This document shows, piece after piece, positions 30,239 through 38,618 of a stretch of 64,000 nucleotides of DNA. The translations under genes were made by a program, and so were the position numbers. The number at the start of each line of letters is the position of its first letter. Position 1 is the stretch's first letter. This DNA comes from Jeongeupia naejangsanensis (GTDB lineage: Bacteria; Pseudomonadota; Gammaproteobacteria; Burkholderiales; Chitinibacteraceae). The DNA lies in NCBI RefSeq assembly GCF_016865585.1, contig NZ_JAESND010000001.1, forward strand, positions 186,001 to 250,000, in the 5' to 3' direction. Below the pieces are notes generated by a model. The model did no database searches, was not told where the DNA came from, and saw nothing but the letters and a program-made list of their open reading frames with translations.

Positions 30239-31231
30239 ATGAAATCGACAATAAAAAAATGGCTACCGGCATTGCTGCTGTGTGCTGCGCAGCCGGCCCT
30301 GGCGGCCGAGACCACGTCGGCCGTCGCGCTGCCTAACCTTGGCTACGAAGGCAACGTCACGCCACTGCCGCCGCAGGACGGCGCCGCGGCGCCGAAACAG
30401 TGGGACCGCGCACTGCCCTTCTTCGCCCAGCGTGTTGTCGACCGCGGCATCGACCTGCCCAATCCGTACGACGTCGGCTTTTCGTACTACTACACCGAAC
30501 AGAACATGCTGCTGAGCAACCTGAAGGTGTCGGTCAACGACAATCCGCTGAGATCGGCCGGTTTCGTCGCCTTTCCGAAAAGCACGCTGGAGAACCATTC
30601 CGAACAGGTCCAGGTCGGCGCATGGCTGTTCCCGTTCATGAACGTCTACGGCATTGCCGGCCACATCAGCGGTGGCGGCGACATCGGCCTGTCGATCAAG
30701 GCCGACGATGCGGTGCAGTTCATCACAGGGATCGACCGCTGCTCGGGCCGCCGCAAGCCGGACTGGTGCGGCAAGACGCTCGAGGCCACCGCGCGCGCCA
30801 ACTACGACGGTTATTCGTACGGGGTCGGCATGACCCTGGTCGGCAACCTCGACCGGCTGTTCTTCTCGCTACCGGTTACCTACACGGTATCGAACGTGTC
30901 GATGTCGGACACCGACGCCAAGAGCCTGAACGTCGCGCCCCGTGTCGGGGTCAACTGGCAGCTCGGGGATTACGGCACGGTGATGACCTATGCCGGCGCG
31001 ACCTATCTGCACACCACGGTGACGATCACCGGCTCGGCGACACTGCCGACGTCGGAAACCGACATCGGCGAGGACACCAAGGTCAATTTCAGCATCGACG
31101 AGAAGATTGCCAATCCGTGGAACGGGCTGGCCGGTTTCCACTGGATGGTCAACCGCAATATCAGCCTGATGGCGGAACTCGCCTTCGGCGCGCGACAGGG
31201 CTACATTCTGAGCGCCTTCTACCGCTTCTGA
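30239..31231 (+). CDS. Predicted outer-membrane beta-barrel protein, unknown function
   Basis: 330 residues. MKSTIKKWLPALLLCAAQPA leads into a signal-peptidase I site near ALAAE. The mature part alternates polar and hydrophobic residues in strand-like stretches (VQVGAWLFPFMNVYGIAGHI, SYGVGMTLVGNL) and ends in SAFYRF, with the terminal Phe used by the BAM complex. Two Cys (IDRCSGRRKPDWCG) may form a disulphide. I do not recognise a named family. It is followed after 4 bp by an Omp85-type barrel gene, so the two are almost certainly co-translated and probably act together. Confidence 0.75.
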   Translation: MKSTIKKWLPALLLCAAQPALAAETTSAVALPNLGYEGNVTPLPPQDGAAAPKQWDRALPFFAQRVVDRGIDLPNPYDVGFSYYYTEQNMLLSNLKVSVNDNPLRSAGFVAFPKSTLENHSEQVQVGAWLFPFMNVYGIAGHISGGGDIGLSIKADDAVQFITGIDRCSGRRKPDWCGKTLEATARANYDGYSYGVGMTLVGNLDRLFFSLPVTYTVSNVSMSDTDAKSLNVAPRVGVNWQLGDYGTVMTYAGATYLHTTVTITGSATLPTSETDIGEDTKVNFSIDEKIANPWNGLAGFHWMVNRNISLMAELAFGARQGYILSAFYRF

Positions 31232-31235
31232 CCCG

Positions 31236-32357
31236 ATGAGACTCTGCGCCCTCGTCCTGACTGCCACGCTGCTCGCCGGCACCGCCCGTGCCGACGACGA
31301 CAGCTGGCTCGACCGTACCCTGACCCGCCTCGGCGCCTCGAAGGAAGTCGACCTGAGCAAGGGTATCGACTGGGGCGTGCTGCCCGGACCGTTCTACAAC
31401 CCGGAAATGGGTGTCGGCATCGGCATGGCCGCGGTCGGGCTGTACAAGCCGCCGGGCGCCCTGCCCGACACCCAGCTGTCGACACTGACGCTCAAGGGCT
31501 TCGTCAGCTCCGTTGGCGCGATTGGCTTGGGCTTCGACAACAATACCTTCTTCGGCGACGACAGCTGGCGCTTCCAGGCGACCGGGATGATGGTCAACCT
31601 GCCGACCGCGTACTGGGGCGTCGGCTACGACGCCGGCAGCGACGACGCCAACAAGCACGACTACACCAAGGAAGAGTTCTCGCTGGCGCCGAAGATCCTG
31701 CGCCGGGTCGCACCGAACACCTATGTCGGCGTCGGCTGGAGCCTCACACAGACGCATGCGACCGAGGTCGAAGCCGGCAGCGCGATCGACACCGATCCGG
31801 ACGGCCCATCGGTGCTGGCGTCGGGGATCACCGCACACTTCTACTACGACAGCCGCGATTTCATCCCCAATCCGAAGTACGGCCAGGCGTTGCAGGTGAA
31901 CGCCGCGTTCTACGCGCCGGGCTTCGGCAGCGACAACCGCTTCCAGACGCTGGAAACGATCTACGACTATTACCACCCGGTCGGCGAGCACGACGTTCTG
32001 GCGCTCGACATCTACAGCCACCTCGCCTGGGGTGATGTGCCCTGGACGATGATGTCGCAGCTGGGCAACGGCAACCGGATGCGCGGCTACTTCCTCGGCC
32101 AGTACCGCGACAAGGACGTCATCTCGGCCCAGCTCGAATACCGCCACCACATCACCGGCCGCCACGGCGTGGTGTTCTGGGGCGGCGCCGGCACGCTGGC
32201 CGACTCGGTCGGTGGGCTCGGCAAGGATGCGCCATGGCTGCCGACCGTCGGTGTCGGCTACCGCTTCGAGTTCAAGCCGCGCGTCAACGTGCGGCTCGAC
32301 TTCGGCGTCGGCCGCGATACGGCTGGCGTGTATTTCCAGATCAACGAGGCTTTTTGA
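31236..32357 (+). CDS. Omp85-superfamily (BamA/TamA-like) outer-membrane barrel lacking POTRA domains
   Basis: 373 residues with a signal peptide (MRLCALVLTATLLAGTARAD) and a mature chain of about 350 residues, enough for a barrel but no POTRA domains. NRMRGYFLGQYRDKDVISAQ (about residues 285-305) is the (V/M)RG(F/Y) motif of Omp85 loop 6, followed by strand patterns to the C-terminal VYFQINEAF. This matches the bacterial surface antigen domain (PF01103-type). BamA itself has about 800 residues with five POTRAs, so this is not the essential BamA. It lies 4 bp after the preceding barrel gene. Role unknown: export, lipid transfer or porin-like. Confidence 0.8.
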   Translation: MRLCALVLTATLLAGTARADDDSWLDRTLTRLGASKEVDLSKGIDWGVLPGPFYNPEMGVGIGMAAVGLYKPPGALPDTQLSTLTLKGFVSSVGAIGLGFDNNTFFGDDSWRFQATGMMVNLPTAYWGVGYDAGSDDANKHDYTKEEFSLAPKILRRVAPNTYVGVGWSLTQTHATEVEAGSAIDTDPDGPSVLASGITAHFYYDSRDFIPNPKYGQALQVNAAFYAPGFGSDNRFQTLETIYDYYHPVGEHDVLALDIYSHLAWGDVPWTMMSQLGNGNRMRGYFLGQYRDKDVISAQLEYRHHITGRHGVVFWGGAGTLADSVGGLGKDAPWLPTVGVGYRFEFKPRVNVRLDFGVGRDTAGVYFQINEAF

Positions 32358-32405
32358 TACGAGCGAAAATTCTCGCATCTGGGTTTCTTCAGTTGTCTCC
32401 GCAAT

Positions 32406-32615
32406 TCACCGCACGTGAGTTGCCTCCAGCGGCAGCGAGGCACCCTTCCCAGCTCCGCTCTTCTTCACAGCTGCGCCAAGTACGGCGGCAACTACGATCA
32501 TCAGCACAGCAAAAGCCAGGGCGCAAAGCATGTCCGCACCCATTTGCAAGAGGAGAAGGCTTGGCACAAAGAAGGCGGAAGACGCAAAAAGACCTCGTGC
32601 GGGCGGCAAACTCAT
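32406..32615 (-). CDS. Possible small membrane protein
   Basis: 69 residues from ATG 32615 (the frame is open to 32684). Two hydrophobic stretches, SSAFFVPSLLLLQMG and LCALAFAVLMIVVAAVLGAA, are followed by a basic tail. No clear ribosome binding site and no family recognised. It may be a chance frame. Confidence 0.25.
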   Translation of the reverse strand: MSLPPARGLFASSAFFVPSLLLLQMGADMLCALAFAVLMIVVAAVLGAAVKKSGAGKGASLPLEATHVR

Positions 32616-32735
32616 CAGGGTCGGGCCTGGCGCAGTTTCGCTATCGCCGCCCTGCCTGATGGCCTTCTGGCCTGCAGCTAACAACCACGATGGGGCGCTG
32701 TAGCCTCAAGACCGCTCCGGGGTGCAAATCTCCGT

Positions 32736-32747
32736 CATGTCGACATG
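32736..32747. promoter_or_regulatory. Perfect palindrome upstream of mesX
   Basis: CATGTCGACATG, 12 bp, about 150 bp before the mesX start. It is a possible operator for methionine or sulphur control, by position only. Confidence 0.3.
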
Positions 32748-32816
32748 AGCAATATTGAGTTCTGGCTACGCACCAAACCATGATCGCAACTAATGCATTA
32801 ATGAGATTAGATCATT

Positions 32817-32844
32817 TTTACTCATCGATCGCTTGGCATAAAAT
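32817..32844 (+). promoter_or_regulatory. Candidate promoter of the mesX-mesD operon
   Basis: TTTACT (32817-32822), 16 bp spacer, TAAAAT (32839-32844), giving a transcript start near 32851 and a leader of about 40 nt. Confidence 0.45.
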
Positions 32845-32892
32845 GCACTCAGCCGCTTGACTGTGGGAAAAATAAAAGGGTGCCGGATCGCA

Positions 32893-33870
32893 ATGAATAA
32901 AGAGTTCACATTCACCATCAAAAGCATTTGTTTCGATGAGAAGTATCAACCATCGGACGGCACGCGCATTACAACCAACTTCGCCAATCTGGCCAGGGGG
33001 CAGCAACGCCAGGAAAACCTGCGCAACGCACTGAGAATGATCGACAATCGTTTCAACTCTCTGGCGCACTGGGACAACCCAAGTGGAGATCGTTACGCTC
33101 TCCAGCTTGAAATCATTTCCGTCGAGATGGCTATTGGAAGTGATGGCAATGCCTTTCCTGCGATTGAGGTTCTGAAAACAAGCATTGTTGATCGCGTCAC
33201 CAGCGAAGTCATCGAAGGCATTGTAGGGAATAATTTCTCATCCTACGTTCGGGATTATGATTTTAGTGTATTGCTGCTGGAGCACAACAAGAATCAACCC
33301 AAATTCAGCATCCCGGACAATTTTGGCGACTTGCACGGAAAAATATTCAAAAACTTCGTGAATTCTGACACGTACAAGCAGAATTTTTCCAAGCCGCCGG
33401 TCATTTGCCTCAGTGTTTCAGATAACAAAACCTATTGCCGGACTGAAAATCAGCATCCCGTGCTGGGTTTTGAATATCGCCCAAATGAGTCCTCTTTGAC
33501 CGAGAGTTATTTCAAAAAAATGGGGTTGCAGGTCCGCTGCTTCATGCCACCCAATAGTGTTGCGCCGCTGACGTTTTATTTTTTTGGTGATTTGCTGAAC
33601 GATTACACCAATCTTGAACTGATCAGCACCATCAGTACGATGGAAACATTTCAGAGAATTTATCGGCCCGAGATTTACAACGCCAATGCCGCCGCAGGTG
33701 CATGCTACAAGCCGAACCTGAAAAATCCGGATCATTCGGTCACTCATATTGTTTATGATCGTGAAGAACGCAGTCGGCTAGCGATTGAACAGGGAAAATT
33801 TGCCGAGGAATGCTTCGTCAAGCCGTACCGGGCCCTTCTTGAGGAATGGTCTGCCAATTACGCGCTTTGA
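32893..33870 (+). CDS. mesX: MesX (DUF1852), partner of the MesD methionine synthase
   Basis: A 325-residue soluble protein of the DUF1852 family: FTFTIKSICFDEKYQPSDGT at the start, then ITTNFANLARGQQRQENLRN, RIYRPEIYNANAAAG and AEECFVKPYRALLEEWSANY at the end. DUF1852 proteins have been named MesX and are needed, with oxygen, for methionine synthesis by MesD; their chemistry is unclear. The start MNKEFTFTI is used because upstream residues in the frame lack similarity. mesD follows after 26 bp. Codon use is clearly more A+T-rich than the flanking genes, suggesting transfer. Confidence 0.88.
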   Translation: MNKEFTFTIKSICFDEKYQPSDGTRITTNFANLARGQQRQENLRNALRMIDNRFNSLAHWDNPSGDRYALQLEIISVEMAIGSDGNAFPAIEVLKTSIVDRVTSEVIEGIVGNNFSSYVRDYDFSVLLLEHNKNQPKFSIPDNFGDLHGKIFKNFVNSDTYKQNFSKPPVICLSVSDNKTYCRTENQHPVLGFEYRPNESSLTESYFKKMGLQVRCFMPPNSVAPLTFYFFGDLLNDYTNLELISTISTMETFQRIYRPEIYNANAAAGACYKPNLKNPDHSVTHIVYDREERSRLAIEQGKFAEECFVKPYRALLEEWSANYAL

Positions 33871-33896
33871 TCCATAAAAAACACAGGTCAGTCATC

Positions 33897-34925
33897 ATGA
33901 AAAAATTGTTACCCACTTCGACTGCGGGGAGTTTGCCCAAGCCTTCCTGGCTGGCTCAGCCCGAGACACTTTGGTCACCCTGGAAATTGCAGGCCGAAGA
34001 ATTGGCCGATGGCAAACAAGATGCTTTGCGCTTGTCATTGCAAGAACAGCAACAAGCGGGCATTGATATTGTCAGTGATGGCGAACAAACGCGCCAACAC
34101 TTTGTCACGACGTTTATCGAGCACCTCGATGGGGTGGATTTCGCCAAGCGTGAGACCGTGCGAATTCGTGATCGCTACGACGCCAGCGTGCCGACAGTGG
34201 TGGGCGCAGTCAGCCGCCAGAAGCCGGTTTTTGTTGAAGATGCCAAGTTTCTGCGCCGGCAAACCGATCAACCGATCAAGTGGGCCCTGCCAGGCCCCAT
34301 GACCATGATCGATACGCTTTACGATGCACATTACAAAAGCCGCGAGAAGCTAGCTTGGGAATTCGCCAAAATCCTCAATCAGGAAGCCCGGGAGCTGGAA
34401 GCCGCCGGCGTGGACATCATTCAGTTCGACGAACCGGCCTTCAATGTGTTTTTCGATGAGGTCAATGACTGGGGTATCGCCACGCTGGAACGCGCCATTG
34501 AGGGCCTCAAGTGCGAAACCGCCGTGCACATTTGTTATGGCTATGGCATCAAGGCCAATACGGACTGGAAAAAGACGCTTGGGTCCGAGTGGCGGCAATA
34601 TGAAGAAATCTTCCCCAAGCTGCAAGCCTCCAGCATCGACATGATCTCGCTGGAATGCCACAATTCCCGCGTACCCATGGATCTGCTTGAGCTCATTCGC
34701 GGCAAAAAAGTAATGGTCGGGGCGATCGATGTGGCCAGCAATATCATTGAGACGCCTGAAGAGGTCGCCAATACACTGCGAAAAGCGCTTCAATTTGTCG
34801 ATGCCGACAAGCTCTGCCCCTGCACCAATTGCGGCATGGCCCCCCTGCCCCGCCAGGTGGCAAGAGCCAAGCTGAATGCTTTGAGCGCAGGCGCGGAAAT
34901 CGTCCGCAGGGAACTCTCGATCTAA
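33897..34925 (+). CDS. mesD: MesD, core-MetE folate-independent methionine synthase
   Basis: A 342-residue protein corresponding only to the C-terminal catalytic half of MetE (about 755 residues). STAGSLPKPSWL opens the barrel. IIQFDEPAFNVF supplies the substrate-binding acid, VHICYGYG the zinc-binding His, and CPCTNCGMAPLPRQ the zinc-binding Cys. The MetE N-terminal half is missing, so methyl transfer from 5-methyltetrahydrofolate-polyglutamate is unlikely. The adjacent mesX identifies it as MesD rather than MetE or a betaine-type enzyme. The methyl donor of MesD is unknown to me. A flavin reductase gene follows after 115 bp. Confidence 0.9.
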   Translation: MKKLLPTSTAGSLPKPSWLAQPETLWSPWKLQAEELADGKQDALRLSLQEQQQAGIDIVSDGEQTRQHFVTTFIEHLDGVDFAKRETVRIRDRYDASVPTVVGAVSRQKPVFVEDAKFLRRQTDQPIKWALPGPMTMIDTLYDAHYKSREKLAWEFAKILNQEARELEAAGVDIIQFDEPAFNVFFDEVNDWGIATLERAIEGLKCETAVHICYGYGIKANTDWKKTLGSEWRQYEEIFPKLQASSIDMISLECHNSRVPMDLLELIRGKKVMVGAIDVASNIIETPEEVANTLRKALQFVDADKLCPCTNCGMAPLPRQVARAKLNALSAGAEIVRRELSI

Positions 34926-35040
34926 TCCCAAGCTGAATAAGGAAGTGCTATACGGGAAGGGTGAGGTCGGCCTGAATGATCGGGCTGCTTCAGGCCTTCC
35001 TGAATGCTCTTCTGGCTGCACTCAATACTCAGGATCCACC

Positions 35041-35550
35041 ATGTCACTTTTTGGCACCGTCATCGAGCCATTACGCTTTCGCGAAGCGCTCGGGCACTAC
35101 GCATCCGGCATTACGGTGATTACATCGCACATTGATGATGAACCGCTCGGCTTCACTTGCCAGTCATTCTATAGCGTATCGACGAGCCCGCCGCTGGTGT
35201 CATTCAGCGTGATGTCCGATTCGTACAGCTACCCCAAAATTCGCCGGGCAGGTCGATTTGCAGTCAACATCCTGTCAGGCGAGCAGGTCAAGATTTCCAA
35301 CCAGTTCGCTCGACAAGGCGCCGACAAGTGGCACGACGTCGAATGGCAGGAATCACCGCTGGGCAATCCGATCATCACCGGCAGCCTGCACTGGCTTGAT
35401 TGCGAAATTCACGCCGAACACGGCGCAGGTGATCACCTGATCGTGATTGGCGAAGTGAAGGCGTTAAATCTTCAAGAAGCTGCTGCTACGCAGCCATTGC
35501 TGTATTTCAAAGGGCAATATCGCAACCTCGCCGCGCATGGCGCTATTTGA
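35041..35550 (+). CDS. Flavin reductase-like protein
   Basis: A 169-residue protein of the flavin reductase-like (NADH:FMN oxidoreductase) family. FREALGHYASGITVITSHID is the characteristic start; GFTCQSFYSVSTSPPLVSFS and RFAVNILSGEQVKISNQFAR are further core motifs for flavin binding. It would deliver reduced FMN or FAD to a partner oxygenase. Downstream of mesX-mesD, it is a good candidate electron donor for the oxygen-dependent MesX/MesD reaction. That link is inferred from position. The ATG at 35041 is preceded by CAGGATCCACC, a weak ribosome binding site. Confidence 0.85.
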   Translation: MSLFGTVIEPLRFREALGHYASGITVITSHIDDEPLGFTCQSFYSVSTSPPLVSFSVMSDSYSYPKIRRAGRFAVNILSGEQVKISNQFARQGADKWHDVEWQESPLGNPIITGSLHWLDCEIHAEHGAGDHLIVIGEVKALNLQEAAATQPLLYFKGQYRNLAAHGAI

Positions 35551-35689
35551 GCATTCACCTTCGCACCCCTCTTCTACGACTCGCTCAATTGCGCGCCTCG
35601 CCAATGCGCCTGATGCCGGCGCCAAGAAATCGTGAGACGAAATAAATTCATCAACAATGGGATAGAGCGAGTTGTGGCGCCTTTAGAAA

Positions 35690-35722
35690 AACAAAAACCC
35701 CGAACAAGTCGAGGTTTTTGTT
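35690..35722. terminator. Terminator between the flavin reductase gene and the secreted protein gene
   Basis: AACAAAAACC (35690-35699) pairs with GGTTTTTGTT (35713-35722). A- and T-rich arms make it usable on both strands for the convergent genes. Confidence 0.7.
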
Positions 35723-35781
35723 CAACTATGGCGTGCCGCGGGCCGTTCACACCATGCAGGGGGGAATCAGCACGCTTCTAC

Positions 35782-36801
35782 CTAAGGCTTGCCAAGCCCA
35801 TCCTGCCCACTCCAGCTCCAGTCCGGATAAAGCTGGTTGTTGACCGTGGCGTTGCTGCCAATAAACATGGCATGCGGGTTGCTCACTGTTTTCCATCCTG
35901 TCGCTGTCGAATTGTTGATTTCAATCACCACATTGCCGTAGATGGCATAGGGGCCGGAAACCGACGAATTCCGGTAGGCGGCAAACATCGTCTGCCCTCC
36001 CATGCCTAGCTGCCCAACCCGGCTATCGCGATCGATTTCAACCGACGCTTTCCCCCAGATGCCCAATGTGTCGATTCTCGTCCTGTTGTCTGCCAGCAAA
36101 TAGGCGTTGGCGGACAGCTGTACATTGCTGAATTCATTGGCATGACCGGATTTTGCAGTCGAGGTGTCACGTACATCGAGCGTTGTCCGGGTGTTGCCCG
36201 ATTCGAACTCGACGGTTGACCCGCCGATGACCAGAACTTCGCTACCGCTCAGGTTTGCGAGGAACAGGCTGCTGCTGTCGGTTGCGACCAGCTGGGCCAT
36301 TGGTGCAGCCCAATCGCTTTGAGCGTTGGTGGTGATGCGATCGACGGTGACACTGGCGTTGGCTTTGGCCTTGATCGCAGCCGTTCCACCCGGAACATCG
36401 ACATTGAAATTGGCGAAGCGCGCGGAAGCAGACTGAATCAGGATTGCGGCTTGCTCCCGGTTGCTCTGGCTGATGCGAACGGCTGCAGGCTTGTGCGCAT
36501 CACCGACCACCTCGAATCCATTGCGGTCGATCACCAAAGGACCGTTGCACTCACCGGAAATGACGAACCGTACTTTGTCGGCATTCCAAGCCTTTTTCTC
36601 CAGCGCGTTTTTCAGCGCTTTGCTGTCGTTGGCACAATCGACCTTCACTCGCACCATTTTGTTGCCACCTGCCTTGCCTTCGGCGCTTTCGGAAGAAAAG
36701 GCACCCACCTCCTGATTCGCATCCAACGCCAAAGCCTGAGTGGACTGGAAGGCCAATGCAGCAGCAACGAGCCGGGCAAATGCGATAGTAATTCGTTTCA
36801 T
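35782..36801 (-). CDS. Secreted repeat-rich protein, probable beta-helix, unknown function
   Basis: 339 residues. MKRITIAFARLVAAALAFQS with a cleavage site near ALALD is a signal peptide; GAGG precedes this start. After a polar linker, residues 60-330 show short repeated beta-strand/turn units (VRISQSNREQAAILIQSASA, LLADNRTRIDTLGIWGKASV, AIYGNVVIEINNSTATGW) typical of right-handed beta-helix proteins of the pectin-lyase type. One Cys pair (VDCANDS and GECNGP) may be a disulphide. No catalytic motif is recognised. It is divergent from an AraC-family regulator, which may control it. Confidence 0.65.
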   Translation of the reverse strand: MKRITIAFARLVAAALAFQSTQALALDANQEVGAFSSESAEGKAGGNKMVRVKVDCANDSKALKNALEKKAWNADKVRFVISGECNGPLVIDRNGFEVVGDAHKPAAVRISQSNREQAAILIQSASARFANFNVDVPGGTAAIKAKANASVTVDRITTNAQSDWAAPMAQLVATDSSSLFLANLSGSEVLVIGGSTVEFESGNTRTTLDVRDTSTAKSGHANEFSNVQLSANAYLLADNRTRIDTLGIWGKASVEIDRDSRVGQLGMGGQTMFAAYRNSSVSGPYAIYGNVVIEINNSTATGWKTVSNPHAMFIGSNATVNNQLYPDWSWSGQDGLGKP

Positions 36802-37129
36802 CATGATCCTCATTCGTAGATGCATTTTTAGTTGTGATTTGCAAGGACCGGCCATACTCAGCACGCCCCCCCCCAACTTGCAACTGTCGGGGTTAAGCCA
36901 AAGGGCCGTTTGCAAGCCGGCGCAACGCGGCTCGCTTGATGGGCGGCTCGTATTAGGGGCCAGTCGGTCGGGAAGAAGTGGGTCACCTTTTCAACCGGGC
37001 CATCCCACCGCACGCATTCTATTTCGCCGTTCAATGCCGACGGAATGTCTCGTCCTTGCTGGAAATTTGTCCGATCATGCGGTTGTTCGTATCAGGTTCA
37101 GACCGCCCCACTCCAGCAAACGCACCGCC
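36802..37129. other. 328-bp divergent intergenic region
   Basis: Separates the secreted-protein gene from the araC-type gene. It contains a homopolymer of nine C near 36867-36875 and GC-rich sequence with no clear ORF or hairpin. Both promoters are expected here, but no convincing -10/-35 pair was seen. Confidence 0.5.
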
Positions 37130-38008
37130 ATGGCCACCATCTACTACGAGCGCTTCGACCTTGCCCCGGACGTCGTGTCCGAGGTCTCGCGTCTGGTCGG
37201 GGCTCATGTTTATCACCAGGCGTCGTGCCCGGCCATGCGCCAGTACGGCATCTTCATGTGCGGCGTGGGCCGCCCGGACGGCCCTTGCGAGATTGAAAGA
37301 ATCGATGCGCCGTTTCACGTGCTGATCGTCGTGCTGGACGGCATGGCGGAGCTGTTTGAAGGGGATCAGCACTGGCTGGTCGGGCCCGGGCAGTACGGCG
37401 TGCTGCCGATGCGTGGCCATCGCGGCTATCGCCGCATCGGTAGCGAGGCCATGCCTCATGCATGGTTTCTACTTGGCGACGAGGTCCGCTGGGAAGCACT
37501 GAACCGGGGCCACCCGTGGGTGGGCAGTTCTAAACATGGTGCGCGACTGCATGACGCAGTCTCACTCTTCCAGCGAGAGGCTCAGCTCAGCAATGAAGGA
37601 GCGCACGATGCACTGGTCCCGCAGACGCTCGAGCTGGTCAGTCGCCAGCTTGAGCGCTTGCTTGGGCTGGCCGGTACACGACCGGCACGCGAGCAATCCT
37701 TGCTGCAACTCCTCGACGATGTCCGCAAGGCGCCTGACGCCGACTGGTCGGTCGCGGTGCTCTGTCGGCGCGTGGGATTGGGCGCGACCCAATTGCATCG
37801 GCTCTGTGTCCGCCGGTTCGGCCGGGCACCCGCCCAACTGGTGTTCGATGTCCGCATGCAACTCGCACGCGAATGGCTGCAGGATGGTCGACGTGTCGCT
37901 GACGTGGCCACTGCGCTCGGATATCAGGAAATCGCCAGTTTCTCCCGCCGATTCAGCAGTCATTTTGGCTGTGCGCCCAGCCGGGTATCAAAAGGCAAGC
38001 CGTCGTAG
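37130..38008 (+). CDS. AraC-family transcriptional regulator
   Basis: 292 residues. The N-terminal half (about 1-150) is cupin-like, as in ligand-sensing AraC proteins (FHVLIVVLDGMAELFEGDQH, LVGPGQYGVLPMRGHRGYRR). The C-terminal 100 residues hold two helix-turn-helix units, WSVAVLCRRVGLGATQLHRL and VADVATALGYQEIASFSRRF, ending in FGCAPSRVSK. The start MATIYYERFDLAPD is taken because the longer frame upstream lacks similarity. It is divergent from the secreted beta-helix gene, its likeliest target. The ligand is unknown. Confidence 0.88.
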   Translation: MATIYYERFDLAPDVVSEVSRLVGAHVYHQASCPAMRQYGIFMCGVGRPDGPCEIERIDAPFHVLIVVLDGMAELFEGDQHWLVGPGQYGVLPMRGHRGYRRIGSEAMPHAWFLLGDEVRWEALNRGHPWVGSSKHGARLHDAVSLFQREAQLSNEGAHDALVPQTLELVSRQLERLLGLAGTRPAREQSLLQLLDDVRKAPDADWSVAVLCRRVGLGATQLHRLCVRRFGRAPAQLVFDVRMQLAREWLQDGRRVADVATALGYQEIASFSRRFSSHFGCAPSRVSKGKPS

Positions 38009-38099
38009 CTTGCACGCGGCAAACGCAGCGCCACGACGCCCCACCTGCTGCGGCACCCTGGGTTTGCTCTGGTGCGGGCTCAGTCGCACCGGAATCAGC

Positions 38100-38132
38100 A
38101 AAACACCGGAAGCGCATCACTTCCGGTGTTTT
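38100..38132. terminator. Bidirectional terminator between the AraC-type and usp genes
   Basis: AAAACACCGGAAG (38100-38112) pairs with CTTCCGGTGTTTT (38120-38132), a 13-bp perfect stem with a 7-nt loop between convergent genes. Confidence 0.9.
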
Positions 38133-38170
38133 CGACGCTTTCAGCTCGGCAATCGCCGGGCGGCAAGGCT

Positions 38171-38599
38171 TTACTTGATCAGCGTTACCGGCACGCCAGC
38201 ACTGCTGGCCACGCTGTACGCGACAGAGCCGAACACGAAGCGCTGCAGCGTGCCACTGCCTCGTGTTCCCATGATGACGCGGTGGCAGTCGGCGCGATTG
38301 GCCTGTTCGCGAATCACCGTGGCGGGCTTGCCGAAGACGATCTTCTGGCTGAACGGAACATGTGCTTCGGTCAGCTTGTCGGCCGCAACAGCGATGGCGG
38401 CCTCGCCCTGCTCCTGCAGCATCGCCTGCATCGACTGGGTGTTGATGAGCCCCTCGACCAGCGAGGGATACAGCATGGGTTGCTGTACGTTGAGTAGCCG
38501 TACGGTCAGCGGTTTGCCGCCGGCAGCCAGTTTGATCGCGTAATCGACTGCGCGCAGGGCATTGTCCGAACCATCGACCGGAATCAGGATGTTCAGCAT
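38171..38599 (-). CDS. Universal stress protein
   Basis: A 142-residue UspA-fold protein. The N-terminal strand is MLNILIPVDGSDNALRAVDY; the ATP-binding signature G-2x-G-9x-G(S/T) is present as MGTRGSGTLQRFVFGSVA near residue 112. It starts at ATG 38599 with AGGAG upstream; the frame extends ten residues more. It follows a second Usp gene by 19 bp, which in turn follows a P-type ATPase gene on the same strand, so the three form an operon whose probable promoter carries an FNR/ANR-like box. Confidence 0.92.
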   Translation of the reverse strand: MLNILIPVDGSDNALRAVDYAIKLAAGGKPLTVRLLNVQQPMLYPSLVEGLINTQSMQAMLQEQGEAAIAVAADKLTEAHVPFSQKIVFGKPATVIREQANRADCHRVIMGTRGSGTLQRFVFGSVAYSVASSAGVPVTLIK

Positions 38600-38618
38600 G
38601 GCAGGTTCTCCTTTCGGC

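Larger units (their letters stand above)
32358..32892. other. 535-bp gap before mesX
   Basis: No well-supported gene. It holds a weak minus-strand small ORF (32406-32615), the perfect palindromes CATGTCGACATG (32736-32747) and TAATGCATTA (32791-32800), and the candidate mesX promoter. Base composition shifts from GC-rich to A+T-rich at about 32.75 kb, marking the edge of an acquired-looking block. Confidence 0.6.
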
